64,000 nt of DNA. Source: Vibrio renipiscarius (lineage in GTDB: Bacteria > Pseudomonadota > Gammaproteobacteria > Enterobacterales > Vibrionaceae). Shown in pieces: positions 27,229 through 36,136 of the stretch (the stretch's first letter is position 1; the number at the start of each line of letters is the position of its first letter). The position numbers were made by a program, and so were the translations under genes. The stretch lies in NCBI RefSeq assembly GCF_000827885.1, contig NZ_JTKH01000024.1, forward strand, positions 248,001 to 312,000. The letters run 5' to 3'. The notes beneath the pieces are model-generated. The model did not search any database and had not been told where the DNA came from. It saw nothing but the letters and a program-made list of their open reading frames with translations.

Positions 27229-27588
27229 ATGACTAAGACATTTAAGAATGCAGTGCTGGATGATCAAGCACTGATTGAAGGCCTCAAATCAATCAACCCA
27301 GCATGGGGTGATATGACCGTACGAGTTGCGGGTGAAGCATGGGGCATGCCGTTAATTGACCAAAAGACCAAGGCGCTCATCAGCATTGCGATTGACCAAA
27401 TGGCGCTCAACGTAACGGGCGAAGGCAATCCATTTGGCGCTCACGTGGACATGGCCCTAAAACAAGGGGCAACGTATGCAGAGCTTGAAGAGTTAATCTT
27501 ATTTGCCTCGGCATACACTGGCTATAACAAAGGGGCGACAACAATGGGCGCTCTCAACAAAATTCGTCATGAACGAGGAGATTTCTAA
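27229..27588 (+). CDS. Carboxymuconolactone decarboxylase-family protein
   Basis: This 119-residue all-helical protein has the CMD core KTKALISIAIDQMAL...HVDMALKQGATYAELEELILFASAYTGY. It lacks the CxxC pair of the AhpD peroxidase branch, so a lactone decarboxylase-like or ligand-binding role is more likely. I use the ATG at 27229, with GAGTGAG just upstream, over a GTG at 27214. It is the first gene of a five-gene coupled operon; its stop overlaps the next ATG (TAATG). Confidence 0.8.
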   Translation: MTKTFKNAVLDDQALIEGLKSINPAWGDMTVRVAGEAWGMPLIDQKTKALISIAIDQMALNVTGEGNPFGAHVDMALKQGATYAELEELILFASAYTGYNKGATTMGALNKIRHERGDF

Positions 27589-28103
27589 TGGCTATTCCAG
27601 GACTAAAAAAACCAGACCACATCGGTTTCACCGTACCAAATCTCGATGAAGCCATTACTTTCTTCCGTGAGCATTTTGACTTTGAACTGGCGTATGAGTT
27701 TGGTCCATTCGCTTCCGATGATGATTGGATGAAAGATCACTTAAACGTCAATCCACGAGCAGAGATCACCAAGATCGCTGTCATGAATGCGAAAGGACTT
27801 AACTTAGAGATTTTTGAATACTCAGACTCAGTAGAGCGAAGCAAATCAGCACCAAATAACGCCGATATTGGTGGTCACCACCTTGCTTTCTATGTTGATG
27901 ATATGGATGCCGCGGTCGCGTATCTAAAAGACCAAGGTATCACCGTTCTTGGAGAAGCGACCACCATGACTGAAGGGCCAACAGAAGGCGAATCGTGGGT
28001 TTATTTCATGGCACCTTGGGGGATGCAATTAGAGCTTGTGTCTTATCCGAACGGTAAAGCTTATTCAAGAAGCACTTCTGTCACGTTGTTTGACCCACGA
28101 TGA
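27588..28103 (+). CDS. VOC-family metalloenzyme (glyoxalase/dioxygenase fold)
   Basis: This 171-residue protein has two beta-alpha-beta-beta-beta modules: PDHIGFTVPNLDEAITFF at the start and GGHHLAFYVDDMDAAVAYL in the second half, ending with QLELVSYPNG. The His, His and Glu expected for metal binding are present (His in PDHIGF, His in GGHH, Glu in QLELV). VOC enzymes include lyases, epimerases and extradiol dioxygenases. Its substrate is unknown, but it is coupled to a CMD protein and a paired exporter, suggesting degradation or detoxification of a small carbonyl or aromatic compound. Confidence 0.82.
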   Translation: MAIPGLKKPDHIGFTVPNLDEAITFFREHFDFELAYEFGPFASDDDWMKDHLNVNPRAEITKIAVMNAKGLNLEIFEYSDSVERSKSAPNNADIGGHHLAFYVDDMDAAVAYLKDQGITVLGEATTMTEGPTEGESWVYFMAPWGMQLELVSYPNGKAYSRSTSVTLFDPR

Positions 28104-28540
28104 ACATTATTTTTATCTTGATGATTGTGCTCGCGGGCATGGGCCTGTCTTTCGAGGCAGGTTTGCTTGGCCCTTTAGGCGAGCAAGTCGGCCATTTATG
28201 GGCCACCTTAAGCATCTTTGGTGTTGGTACCGCGTTGCTTTGGATCATTCGCCTCTTCACACCGAATGGAAAGTTCACCGCTTGGAATACCATTCCAAAA
28301 TGGCAGCTTATCGGTGGTTTACTGGGGCCTATCTACGTGGTCGTGCTGACACTATCGACTCCGATTTTAGGCGTCGCGATGACGATGGTTTGCGTCCTGT
28401 TTGGACAAATAACCAAAAGCTTTGCGATTGACTATTTCGGCTGGTTTGCCATGCCAAAACAAGCGACGAATCCACTGCGTCTGCTTGGCTTGGGATTCAT
28501 ATTTCTCGCGCTTTGTTTTGTCTACTTAGGAGGACAGTAA
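28100..28540 (+). CDS. YdcZ/DUF606-family DMT transporter half, first copy
   Basis: This 146-residue membrane protein has about five segments with the DUF606 pattern PKWQLIGGLLGPIYVVVLTLSTPILGVAMT. Its start overlaps the VOC stop by 4 bp (ATGA). Together with the next, related gene it probably forms a heterodimeric dual-topology drug/metabolite-type transporter. Confidence 0.85.
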   Translation: MNIIFILMIVLAGMGLSFEAGLLGPLGEQVGHLWATLSIFGVGTALLWIIRLFTPNGKFTAWNTIPKWQLIGGLLGPIYVVVLTLSTPILGVAMTMVCVLFGQITKSFAIDYFGWFAMPKQATNPLRLLGLGFIFLALCFVYLGGQ

Positions 28541-29058
28541 TGACGCTGATTATTTTACTCGCCATTGCATCAGGCATGGCGCTTAGCGCTCAAGCGGCGA
28601 TCAATGGGCAATTGGGCGCCAAAGTTGGCGTGATTGAAAGCTCTCTGCTGACCTTTGGCATGGGAACCGTGCTCACAGCCTTATTGATTTTCTTTTTTGA
28701 ACCAAGTTACAACGCCAATCTGTTAACGGTTCCTAAGTGGCAACTCGCGGGCGCACTCTTTGGCATCTTTTACATGATCGTCATGGTGGCGGCGGTACCA
28801 AAAGTTGGTGTCGCGATTGCGACTGTTGCCACCATTCTGGGCCAGATGATCATGAGCCTAATCATCGATACTCAAGGTTGGCTCGGCAATGCACCTATCG
28901 AACTGAATTACTGGCGTATTGCGGCCATGTTGTGCATTGCGGGCGCCTTAGTGTGTATTTATATCGCCAATCGCCAAATGCAAACCGAATCAGAAGCACC
29001 GGTAGAAAAAGACACTATTACTACTCACCTTACCAAGGAAACATTACATGTCAGCTAA
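28540..29058 (+). CDS. YdcZ/DUF606-family DMT transporter half, second copy
   Basis: This 172-residue homologue of the previous protein has PKWQLAGALFGIFYMIVMVAAVPKVGVAIA and a longer soluble tail. The start at 28540 shares one base with the preceding stop and has an excellent AGGAGG 8 nt upstream. Paired genes of this family are typical of small two-subunit exporters or importers. Confidence 0.87.
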   Translation: MTLIILLAIASGMALSAQAAINGQLGAKVGVIESSLLTFGMGTVLTALLIFFFEPSYNANLLTVPKWQLAGALFGIFYMIVMVAAVPKVGVAIATVATILGQMIMSLIIDTQGWLGNAPIELNYWRIAAMLCIAGALVCIYIANRQMQTESEAPVEKDTITTHLTKETLHVS

Positions 29059-29371
29059 AACCATCATCGTGTTCTTTAACCTAAAATCAACGACGGATGA
29101 AAGCCAATACCTTCAGTGGGCCAAAGAGTCCGATCTACCGACGGTAAATACACTCAGTAGCGTTTCGTCGTTCGAAGTGTTCAAAGGCATCAGCATATTT
29201 GGTCAAGATAAGCCGTCTCCATGGGATTATTTTGAAGTGATTCATATTGACTCTGCAGACGCGTTCCTAAACGATATTCAAACGGATGAAATGCAAAAAA
29301 TTGTTGAACAATTCCAATCTTTTGCGGAGGATGCACACTTTATCGTGACCGAAAACATTCTCACTGCATAA
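29048..29371 (+). CDS. RedY/HapK-like dimeric alpha-beta barrel protein
   Basis: This 107-residue protein overlaps the previous gene by 11 bp. It has the IIVFFNLKSTTDESQYLQWAKESDLPTV start typical of REDY/HapK-like proteins (ferredoxin-like dimeric barrel), a group named from prodigiosin gene clusters but widespread. It probably binds or modifies a small molecule handled by the operon. The family call is moderate and the function unknown. Confidence 0.7.
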   Translation: MSAKTIIVFFNLKSTTDESQYLQWAKESDLPTVNTLSSVSSFEVFKGISIFGQDKPSPWDYFEVIHIDSADAFLNDIQTDEMQKIVEQFQSFAEDAHFIVTENILTA

Positions 29372-29383
29372 CCCATTAACATC

Positions 29384-29416
29384 CAGGCAAGCTAAATATT
29401 AGTTTGCCTGTTTTTG
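29384..29416 (+). terminator. Terminator of the CMD-VOC-transporter operon
   Basis: CAGGCAA...TTGCCTG with an inner CTAA/TTAG pair, followed by TTTTTG, 12 bp after the RedY-like stop. Confidence 0.88.
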
Positions 29417-29460
29417 CGTTTAGGTCTTAATCTTTGGCTAACGGAAGTAGGAGAACATTT

Positions 29461-30399
29461 GTGAATTACGATGTGTCTTTATTGGAAATAAAACTGTTCT
29501 TAATGACCACCCAGTTTGGTAATTTTTCTGAGGTGGCACGTCGCCAAGATATGACGCCATCGTCGGTCTCTCGCAAAATGGCGCAGCTAGAGGAAAAAGT
29601 TGGAACCAAACTGTTACATCGTCATACCCGCTCAATTTCTCTTACTGATGAAGGCGTGGCATTTAACAAACATTGCACCGAAATCATCCATCAGTATGAA
29701 TCGGTTGTCGAACGCATTGAACAGCGTGCAGACACGCCTCGCGGCACGGTGAGAATAAGCGCACCAGTTGCCTTTGGCCGACTCCACATCGCCCCCTATC
29801 TCGCTGAACTACTAGAACGCTATCCACTTCTTAAAGTGGAAATTCAACAGACGGACGCATTTGTTAACCCTGCGGCAGAGGCGATTGATCTGATGATTCG
29901 TATTGGCGTGCCTCAAGATTCGTCATTAAGAATGAAACGTTTTGCTCAGCAGCGCTATGTGATGGCTGCAAGCCCAAGCTACCTAAAGTCTTATGGCCAC
30001 CCACGAACCGCCGAAGATCTCAAACAACATAACTGTTTAGTCTTTAAGGGACCGAATGGTTTACAGCGTTGGTTTATTGGCAAAGACCAATTAGAACCGT
30101 ACGAAGTGTCTGGCTCGATCTACAGTAACAACGCAGAAACGTTGGTGGCAAGCTCAGTGGGTGGGAGTGGCATTGTGGTCTTTCCCACTTGGCTAATTGG
30201 GGAAGAATTGAAGAGCGGCAAACTGATCCCCCTGCTGGAAGATCATCAAGTATCGACAAGTCTAGAGCAACAAATGATCGGTGCTCTCTACTTAGATACT
30301 GATAACCTTTCGGCAAAAGTGAGGGTTGTTATTGACTTTTTAGCAGAAAAATTCAGCAGCACCAGTGATCATAGCTTATGCTACTGGGACACACCTTAG
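29461..30399 (+). CDS. LysR-type regulator next to CMD-VOC operon
   Basis: This 312-residue LysR protein starts with GTG at 29461, with AGGAG 8 nt upstream; the first nine codons of the longer frame are not needed. The HTH has SSVSRKMAQLEEKVGTKLLHRHTRSISLTDEG and the effector domain is CrgA-like (FGRLHIAPYLAELL). It lies directly downstream of the operon and is not divergent, but is its best candidate regulator. Confidence 0.86.
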   Translation: MNYDVSLLEIKLFLMTTQFGNFSEVARRQDMTPSSVSRKMAQLEEKVGTKLLHRHTRSISLTDEGVAFNKHCTEIIHQYESVVERIEQRADTPRGTVRISAPVAFGRLHIAPYLAELLERYPLLKVEIQQTDAFVNPAAEAIDLMIRIGVPQDSSLRMKRFAQQRYVMAASPSYLKSYGHPRTAEDLKQHNCLVFKGPNGLQRWFIGKDQLEPYEVSGSIYSNNAETLVASSVGGSGIVVFPTWLIGEELKSGKLIPLLEDHQVSTSLEQQMIGALYLDTDNLSAKVRVVIDFLAEKFSSTSDHSLCYWDTP

Positions 30400-30594
30400 C
30401 CAACGCGCGTTTCCGCACATGTGCTTCGCCGAGGACAAAACATCATAAATAACAACGTCACTCCGCATCCTAGGTAACCCTTCGATCGGTGGAATAACAA
30501 ATTTCGCGAGCAAAAGTTGCATGCCTCGCGGAACAATAAAATGCAGGGATAAAATCACCGTCAAACGCTGGAAAAACGTTTTTATTCGCTTCAT
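30376..30594 (-). CDS. Possible small membrane-associated protein
   Basis: This 72-codon frame begins MKRIKTFFQRLTVILSLHFIVPRG, a basic amphipathic then hydrophobic start like small membrane proteins. Its 3' end overlaps the LysR end by 24 bp. No family is recognised and the ribosome site is weak, so it may be a chance frame. Confidence 0.25.
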   Translation of the reverse strand: MKRIKTFFQRLTVILSLHFIVPRGMQLLLAKFVIPPIEGLPRMRSDVVIYDVLSSAKHMCGNARWLRCVPVA

Positions 30595-30854
30595 AGTAAA
30601 AGCTCTAATAAACGTAATAATACTGGATTAACGTTACGGTTTTAGCGGATACGAAGACACGAACCATTACGTAGAACTGACATAGAAAAACATCCCCTAG
30701 GACGCGACGTGGTGAATAATCGACGCGAACAACGCGAACAAGTCAGTCCAACCTGGGGGTTATTCATCATCATAAAGCGTCGGTTGGACCGGCCTGCTTA
30801 TGGCATGAAGTTTTGATCGTGTAGTGTGGTAAAGACGACAAGGACGGAAAAGGC
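30400..30854. other. Intergenic region with an inverted repeat
   Basis: Apart from the doubtful small frame this 450-bp stretch holds an inverted repeat GTCCAACC (about 30747) / GGTTGGAC (about 30782) around a 27-nt loop. It might be a terminator-like or regulatory structure before the GGDEF gene. Nothing else is evident. Confidence 0.35.
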
Positions 30855-32009
30855 ATGGAAGGATTTTCCTTAGATATCAGAACTCTGAATTTTGTAATGA
30901 TTTTATTTTCAGTCATTTACTGTATTGGGTTGTTGCTTTTTCAAAGCGCACAAAAGCCTATCAAAGGACTATCACTCTTTTCTCTCTCCATTTTTATTAT
31001 TGGCTGCGGGCCTCTTTTATTGAGTTTTAGAGGCATTACGCCTGATTACGTCAGTATTATTGGCAGCAATATGCTGATAGCGCTGGGGTTTCACTTAACG
31101 CTCTATAGCCTTTCTTTATTTCGAGGTTACTCCACTAAACTCTCGCAGTTCAGCGCTATTCTGCTGCTCGTGGTTCTCATCGGTTTTATCTATTTCACTT
31201 ATTACGATCCTTCGATACGCGGTCGGGTTGTGGTGATCAGTCTCTTTCTCGCTTTTGTGACCTTTTGTACCGCCGTCGTCTTAGTCAATGGCGATAATAA
31301 CGATCTCTCTTTGGTGACTAAAATGATGGCATTGCCTTTTGTCGCTTATAGCGTGTTTATGATGATGCGGGTAATGACGTCGATTTCTGATGCTGAAATC
31401 ATCGACTTTATGCGCGCAAGCCTAGTCCACCAGCTGACTTTTCTCTTTAGTATCATCCTGATCGTCTCCATGAGTTTTTCCATGCTTTGGATGATAAACG
31501 CACGGTTATTGCGCAAAAACGAGCATCTGTTGCATCAAGACCCCCTGACAAAACTGAAAAACCGCAGAGCGTTAAACGACACGATTGCAGGATTTCAAAA
31601 GAAAGCTCAGCGCGCCCCTGTCAGTATTGTGATGTCTGATATCGATAACTTTAAATCGATAAATGATCACTATGGCCACTTGCTCGGAGACGATGTCATT
31701 CAAGCGGTTGCAAACAACACACGAAAAGAGTTAAAAGATTCCGCGGTCGCGTTCCGATTAGGCGGCGATGAAATGATGGTTATCATTCCAAACTGTCACC
31801 TTGATGAGGCAAAAGCTTGGACAAACCAGTTACGACAATCCATTGCTGACATCAGACTCGATACGCAGCCAGAGTTGCAATTTACGGCCAGCTTTGGCAT
31901 TGCGTTGTTATCCCCAACGGCGAACTGGCAACAAAGTGTCGAGGAAGCCGACAAAGCGCTTTATCAATCCAAAGGAAATGGCCGCAATATGGTGAGTGTT
32001 GCAGCTTAA
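30855..32009 (+). CDS. Seven-helix membrane protein with GGDEF domain (signature GGDEM)
   Basis: This 384-residue protein has about seven membrane segments in residues 8-215 and a C-terminal GGDEF domain (DPLTKLKNRRALND, SDIDNFKSINDHYGHLLGDDVI, RLGGDEMMV). The signature's Phe is Met here; the catalytic GGDE residues remain, so diguanylate cyclase activity is plausible. No RxxD inhibitory site is present upstream of the signature. It lies 300 bp before a polysaccharide synthase module, and the riboswitch gene is nearby, so local c-di-GMP signalling fits. Confidence 0.85.
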   Translation: MEGFSLDIRTLNFVMILFSVIYCIGLLLFQSAQKPIKGLSLFSLSIFIIGCGPLLLSFRGITPDYVSIIGSNMLIALGFHLTLYSLSLFRGYSTKLSQFSAILLLVVLIGFIYFTYYDPSIRGRVVVISLFLAFVTFCTAVVLVNGDNNDLSLVTKMMALPFVAYSVFMMMRVMTSISDAEIIDFMRASLVHQLTFLFSIILIVSMSFSMLWMINARLLRKNEHLLHQDPLTKLKNRRALNDTIAGFQKKAQRAPVSIVMSDIDNFKSINDHYGHLLGDDVIQAVANNTRKELKDSAVAFRLGGDEMMVIIPNCHLDEAKAWTNQLRQSIADIRLDTQPELQFTASFGIALLSPTANWQQSVEEADKALYQSKGNGRNMVSVAA

Positions 32010-32316
32010 GCATTGAACATTGTTATGTTTACCCTTTGGTGCAATCGACATACATTCTCTTTCCCGCAAACCTCTGATCTCGGCTTTCTGGTCTCGGCGT
32101 TCTGACCTATGCTTAAAGCATAATAAAATACGATGTTGGCATACGAGTAAAAGGAACCGTTCTGTTTCTGGTTTGCTTATTCTGCGGCGATATCGTACTG
32201 ACAATGCTGATTTCCCGCCTGAATATCATACGCTGTGCATCCATACCCTAAATCAGAATCACTAGCGCGCTCCTTGAGACACTGAAAATAGACAGCGATT
32301 AATCAGAGTAATTAGA
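32010..32316. other. Intergenic region upstream of polysaccharide module
   Basis: These 307 bp hold the likely promoter of the TackOD1-GT2-HlyD operon. I see short repeated tctcggc blocks but no defined site. Confidence 0.35.
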
Positions 32317-33672
32317 ATGTCAGAGAGAGATAGCCCGCGTTATTGGGTTGGTGATAAGCCGACAACGGATATATTGGAAAACGCCATTTATGTGTCAAAC
32401 ATCAATGATATACCTAGTCAATTGGGGGGTATTTTATGCATCAACCTCTCTAATCATCAAGAAATCGACGCCTCATTGCGTGCCTTTTTCCGGCAGCCTG
32501 ATCGCTGGTCATGGTGTGTCTACGTAACAACGGAAACCGACTATTCTCAATGTGTTACCGATGGTCTTTTTGATCACGCGACTGCGCTAGAAACTTGGAG
32601 CAGCATTCAGCCACGCCTTGAAGCCATCTTGTCGCAAGGCTCGATTGATCCCCTCATTGGTTGGTTAGGTATTCATCGCCGTCGCCGTGTCTTCGCTTTT
32701 AAAAGCCTTGAATCAACGTCGATCTACTCCTATCCCATTATCGAGGCGCTGTTCCCAGACCTGTATTCCACCTACCGTTACGTGCTTTCCGAACAAAACC
32801 ATGGCGTGTTAGAAGCGGAACAATTGATCGACCGTATTCGAGTTTGCCCACACTGTAGTAGCGGCCACCTCAATTATATCGAAGTCTGCCCTGACTGCCG
32901 TAGTATCGACATCGATTTACAAAGCTCACTTCACTGCTTTACTTGTGGCCATGTGGGCGCTCAACAAAGCTTCCAACGACGTGGCAAACTCGAATGCCCT
33001 AAATGTTTCACCCAACTGCGTCATATCGGAGTCGACTATGATCGACCTTTAGAAAATCATGTCTGTAATCACTGTACTAGCTTGTTTGTTGAAGCGGGCA
33101 CCATTGCTCAATGTTTAAGTTGCAGAGCAAAAATCAAGATTGAAGAACTCGCGGTTCGTAAATATCACCAATTTAAACTTGGTGAAAACGGTGAGTATAT
33201 TTATCAACACGGGAAAACCATTCAAGCCCCTGAATTATCGATAAAAGGCAAAGTAGAAATCGGGTTCTTTCAAAATCTATTGGCTTGGCTTAATAAAGTT
33301 GCCCTACGCCATCACGAACATCACACCTTGTTAGCGTTACACCTCCCCTCATTAGATGCCTATGGTAAACAATATGGTGATGCGAGTTTGTTCTCGTTAA
33401 TGGCCCAGCTAACCGGCCGTTTAAGCAGTTTGTTTCGCGATACCGACATTTGCTGCCAATACAAGCAAGACGTCTTGCTCGTGCTCATGCCAAACACGCC
33501 TTACTCTAATGTGGATGTACTGCAACGAAAACTATTGGCGCTTAGCGAGTTAATCGAAGACGAGGATTTTGAGCTGAATGTTTTCTCTTGGGGGCTGCCC
33601 AATGCAGCCATAGATGACGGCATTTCACCATGGTTAGACGGCTTGATGGAGCACATTTATGCTGCAAGATAG
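32317..33672 (+). CDS. TackOD1 zinc-ribbon protein with degenerate GGDEF-like domain
   Basis: In this 451-residue protein, residues about 165-285 contain four Cys-pair zinc ribbons (CPHCSSGH, CPDCR, CFTCGH, CPKCF, CNHCTSLF, CLSCRAK), the layout of the TackOD1 output domain. The C-terminal part (about 320-445) has a GGDEF-like fold without a GGDEF signature (LLALHLPSLDAYGKQYGDASLF, CCQYKQDVLLVLMP), so it is a catalytically dead receiver-type domain. The N-terminal part is of unknown fold. Its end overlaps the GT2 start by 14 bp. I infer it is the signal-sensing regulator of the synthase. Confidence 0.8.
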   Translation: MSERDSPRYWVGDKPTTDILENAIYVSNINDIPSQLGGILCINLSNHQEIDASLRAFFRQPDRWSWCVYVTTETDYSQCVTDGLFDHATALETWSSIQPRLEAILSQGSIDPLIGWLGIHRRRRVFAFKSLESTSIYSYPIIEALFPDLYSTYRYVLSEQNHGVLEAEQLIDRIRVCPHCSSGHLNYIEVCPDCRSIDIDLQSSLHCFTCGHVGAQQSFQRRGKLECPKCFTQLRHIGVDYDRPLENHVCNHCTSLFVEAGTIAQCLSCRAKIKIEELAVRKYHQFKLGENGEYIYQHGKTIQAPELSIKGKVEIGFFQNLLAWLNKVALRHHEHHTLLALHLPSLDAYGKQYGDASLFSLMAQLTGRLSSLFRDTDICCQYKQDVLLVLMPNTPYSNVDVLQRKLLALSELIEDEDFELNVFSWGLPNAAIDDGISPWLDGLMEHIYAAR

Positions 33673-34975
33673 CGTTGTTCTACTCGACTACTTATTGGGT
33701 ATGCTCGCCCATAATTATGAATTGTGGCTGCTGTTATTCCCAATAATGATCGCCATTGAATTACCGTTGTACCTATTGGTCTTCACGGGCATTTTCCGCT
33801 GGTCTTACTCGACAAAAGACGTTGAGCTCACTCACTTCCCTTTTATCAGCGTGGTGATCACCTGCTATGGTGAAGGTGAAACCATTCGTATCACGATCGA
33901 TACCCTAGTTGAGCAAGTCTACCCTGGCCATATTGAAATTCTCGCGGTCGTGGATGGTGCGGTTCAAAACCAAGAAACGTATCAAGCCGCCTTAGAGGGT
34001 GTTAATCGACACGCTGGCCACAAAAATCGTCATGTACGTGTCCTTCCAAAATGGCAGCGCGGAGGTCGAGTATCCACGCTAAACGCTGGCCTATCTGCCG
34101 CCAAAGGCGACATTATCATCAATGTGGATGGCGACACCTCATTTGATAACGACATGGCTTTCACCATGATGAAGCAATTTGCCGATCACAATGTGATTGC
34201 CAGTGGCGGCGCGTTAAGGGTACGAAATCACCATAAAAACATCTTAACCAAGATGCAATCATTGGAATATATGCTCTCGATGCAAGCGGGAAAAACCGGG
34301 ATGGCAGAATGGGGGGTATTGAACAATATCTCTGGTGCATTTGGCGCGTTTCGGAAAACACAGCTCAAACAAGTCGGCGGATGGGATACGCATACCGCCG
34401 AAGACCTCGATTTAACTATGCGTTTAAAGCAATACAAACGACGTTATCCAAATAATAAGCTGGCATTTGCTCCCCATGCCATTGGTCATACTGATGTGCC
34501 TGATACCTTAAAAGGCTTAATCATGCAGCGCATACGTTGGGATGGGGACTTGCTGTTTTTATTTTTGAGGAAACACAACGAAGGGCTCTCACCGGCCCTA
34601 TTGGGTTGGAGCAATTTTTTGTTCACGCTTGCTTATGGGATCATTCAAAACGTGTTGTTGCCCATATTGGTGGTCATGTTCAGTGTGTATATGATTATCG
34701 CTTACCCATTCACGTTTGTTCTCGCGTTAATGCTGCTGCTCTATTTAACCTATTTGTCCCTCTCTCTACTGATTTTTATCGTTTATATCGGCTTAGTTTC
34801 GGAACGAAAGAGCGAAGACTTGTCATTCCTCAAGTGGTTATTGCTTTATCCCATTTACCAATTTTTTATGCGCTTAATCACCGCATTTTCAATGATGAAC
34901 GAAATCGTACGACGTGGGCATGAAGAATCAAGCATGGCACCCTGGTGGGTATTGAAACGAGGTAAAAAGTTCTAA
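33659..34975 (+). CDS. Processive family-2 glycosyltransferase (polysaccharide synthase)
   Basis: This 438-residue inner membrane enzyme has all the residues of a processive GT2: Asp99 (VVDG), Asp157-x-Asp159 (DGD), the AED acceptor base at 247-249 and QRIRW at 290-294. A membrane helix precedes the catalytic domain and about four follow it, as in PgaC, Alg8 and hyaluronan synthases. It polymerises an NDP-sugar and extrudes the chain. The polymer cannot be named from sequence. It is coupled to the TackOD1 gene upstream and the HlyD gene 2 bp downstream. Confidence 0.9.
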   Translation: MLQDSVVLLDYLLGMLAHNYELWLLLFPIMIAIELPLYLLVFTGIFRWSYSTKDVELTHFPFISVVITCYGEGETIRITIDTLVEQVYPGHIEILAVVDGAVQNQETYQAALEGVNRHAGHKNRHVRVLPKWQRGGRVSTLNAGLSAAKGDIIINVDGDTSFDNDMAFTMMKQFADHNVIASGGALRVRNHHKNILTKMQSLEYMLSMQAGKTGMAEWGVLNNISGAFGAFRKTQLKQVGGWDTHTAEDLDLTMRLKQYKRRYPNNKLAFAPHAIGHTDVPDTLKGLIMQRIRWDGDLLFLFLRKHNEGLSPALLGWSNFLFTLAYGIIQNVLLPILVVMFSVYMIIAYPFTFVLALMLLLYLTYLSLSLLIFIVYIGLVSERKSEDLSFLKWLLLYPIYQFFMRLITAFSMMNEIVRRGHEESSMAPWWVLKRGKKF

Positions 34976-34976
34976 T

Positions 34977-36014
34977 ATGAAAGTTAACTTTCACTTAGAT
35001 AAAAAGAACAAACCACACTCTGAAAATGGCATGACCGTCTTGTATGGGCAAGCAAAACGCAGTGGCTATCGCCTACGCTGGTATTTAATTTTAGCCATCG
35101 TTATCAGCCCATTACTGTTCATGAGTTACTACTTGTTTCGTACGCAAATACTGGTGACTGCGCCAGGCATTGTGACCTCTTATCCACTAACCATCACATC
35201 CCCACAATCGGCCACTGTTGACGACTTATTGACGACAATTGGGGCTGAGATCAGTAACGAACAGCCACTGATCGTACTAAAAAACAAAATATTGGATCAG
35301 GAAGTCGACTTCTTACACCAAGAATTATCGAAGCTCTCAAATATAGAGCAGCCTAACAGTAACAGCTTGTACCAATTGGCGATCAGCAATACCAAAAAGA
35401 GTGTCAAAAAAGTCGACGCTATTCAGCAAAAGTACGACCGCTTTCGTAACGATGGGCAAGTATCTGATGTCGATTATGCCTCAATGGTCAACGTCAGTAA
35501 CGCGATGCATAATCAATTAAGCGCTCAAGAAATCGCCTACGTGAATGAACAACAGCAACAGGTACAGCAACAATTAGCCGGGCCTATTTCGCAACAATAT
35601 CGCGCGTTAAAGCAAGAGTTAGTCGTGAAAGAAACACAACAAAATAACTTGATGTTTACCGCCCCTTTTACCGGCAGAGTATTAGATATTCATGTCCACG
35701 AAGGGCAACGCGTAACAGAAAACGCCCCCCTTCTCACCCTTGCGCAAAACATTACGCCCGAGATTATTGTCTTCTTAAACCCAAAATATCTTGAATATGG
35801 CACACTCAATACGCAAGCGACGGTTATTTTCCCAGATGGCAAAAAATTCGCCGCCACCGTTTCTCGGCCCGTTGAGCTAGTGAACACATTACCACCTGAG
35901 TTGCAAAGCCCGTTTGAAGGCCAATCCGCGTACTTAAAACTCATCTTAAGCTTTGACGAACGGCTTGAGAAAACACGCTGGATAGAAGGGGTTGAAGTCG
36001 AAGTTCGATTCTAG
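34977..36014 (+). CDS. HlyD/Alg44-like periplasmic adaptor
   Basis: This 345-residue protein has a membrane anchor (about 35-55), a barrel-sandwich half-motif (APGIVTSYPLTITSPQSATV), a coiled-coil hairpin (about 110-215) and the matching second half (FTAPFTGRVLDIHVHEGQRVTENAPLL). It belongs with membrane-fusion adaptors such as HlyD/EmrA and Alg44's periplasmic part. No PilZ domain is visible, so any c-di-GMP control must come from another protein. It probably guides the polymer through the periplasm. Confidence 0.85.
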   Translation: MKVNFHLDKKNKPHSENGMTVLYGQAKRSGYRLRWYLILAIVISPLLFMSYYLFRTQILVTAPGIVTSYPLTITSPQSATVDDLLTTIGAEISNEQPLIVLKNKILDQEVDFLHQELSKLSNIEQPNSNSLYQLAISNTKKSVKKVDAIQQKYDRFRNDGQVSDVDYASMVNVSNAMHNQLSAQEIAYVNEQQQQVQQQLAGPISQQYRALKQELVVKETQQNNLMFTAPFTGRVLDIHVHEGQRVTENAPLLTLAQNITPEIIVFLNPKYLEYGTLNTQATVIFPDGKKFAATVSRPVELVNTLPPELQSPFEGQSAYLKLILSFDERLEKTRWIEGVEVEVRF

Positions 36015-36136
36015 AATAGAGGCCACTGGTCGCGTTCAAGGCTAAATAACCAAAACGGACACATCGTTATCAAATAAAGATGTGTCAGCCCTGGCCATTC
36101 AGTATTCAGTATTCAGTAAAAATGGCGGATTTTTTC

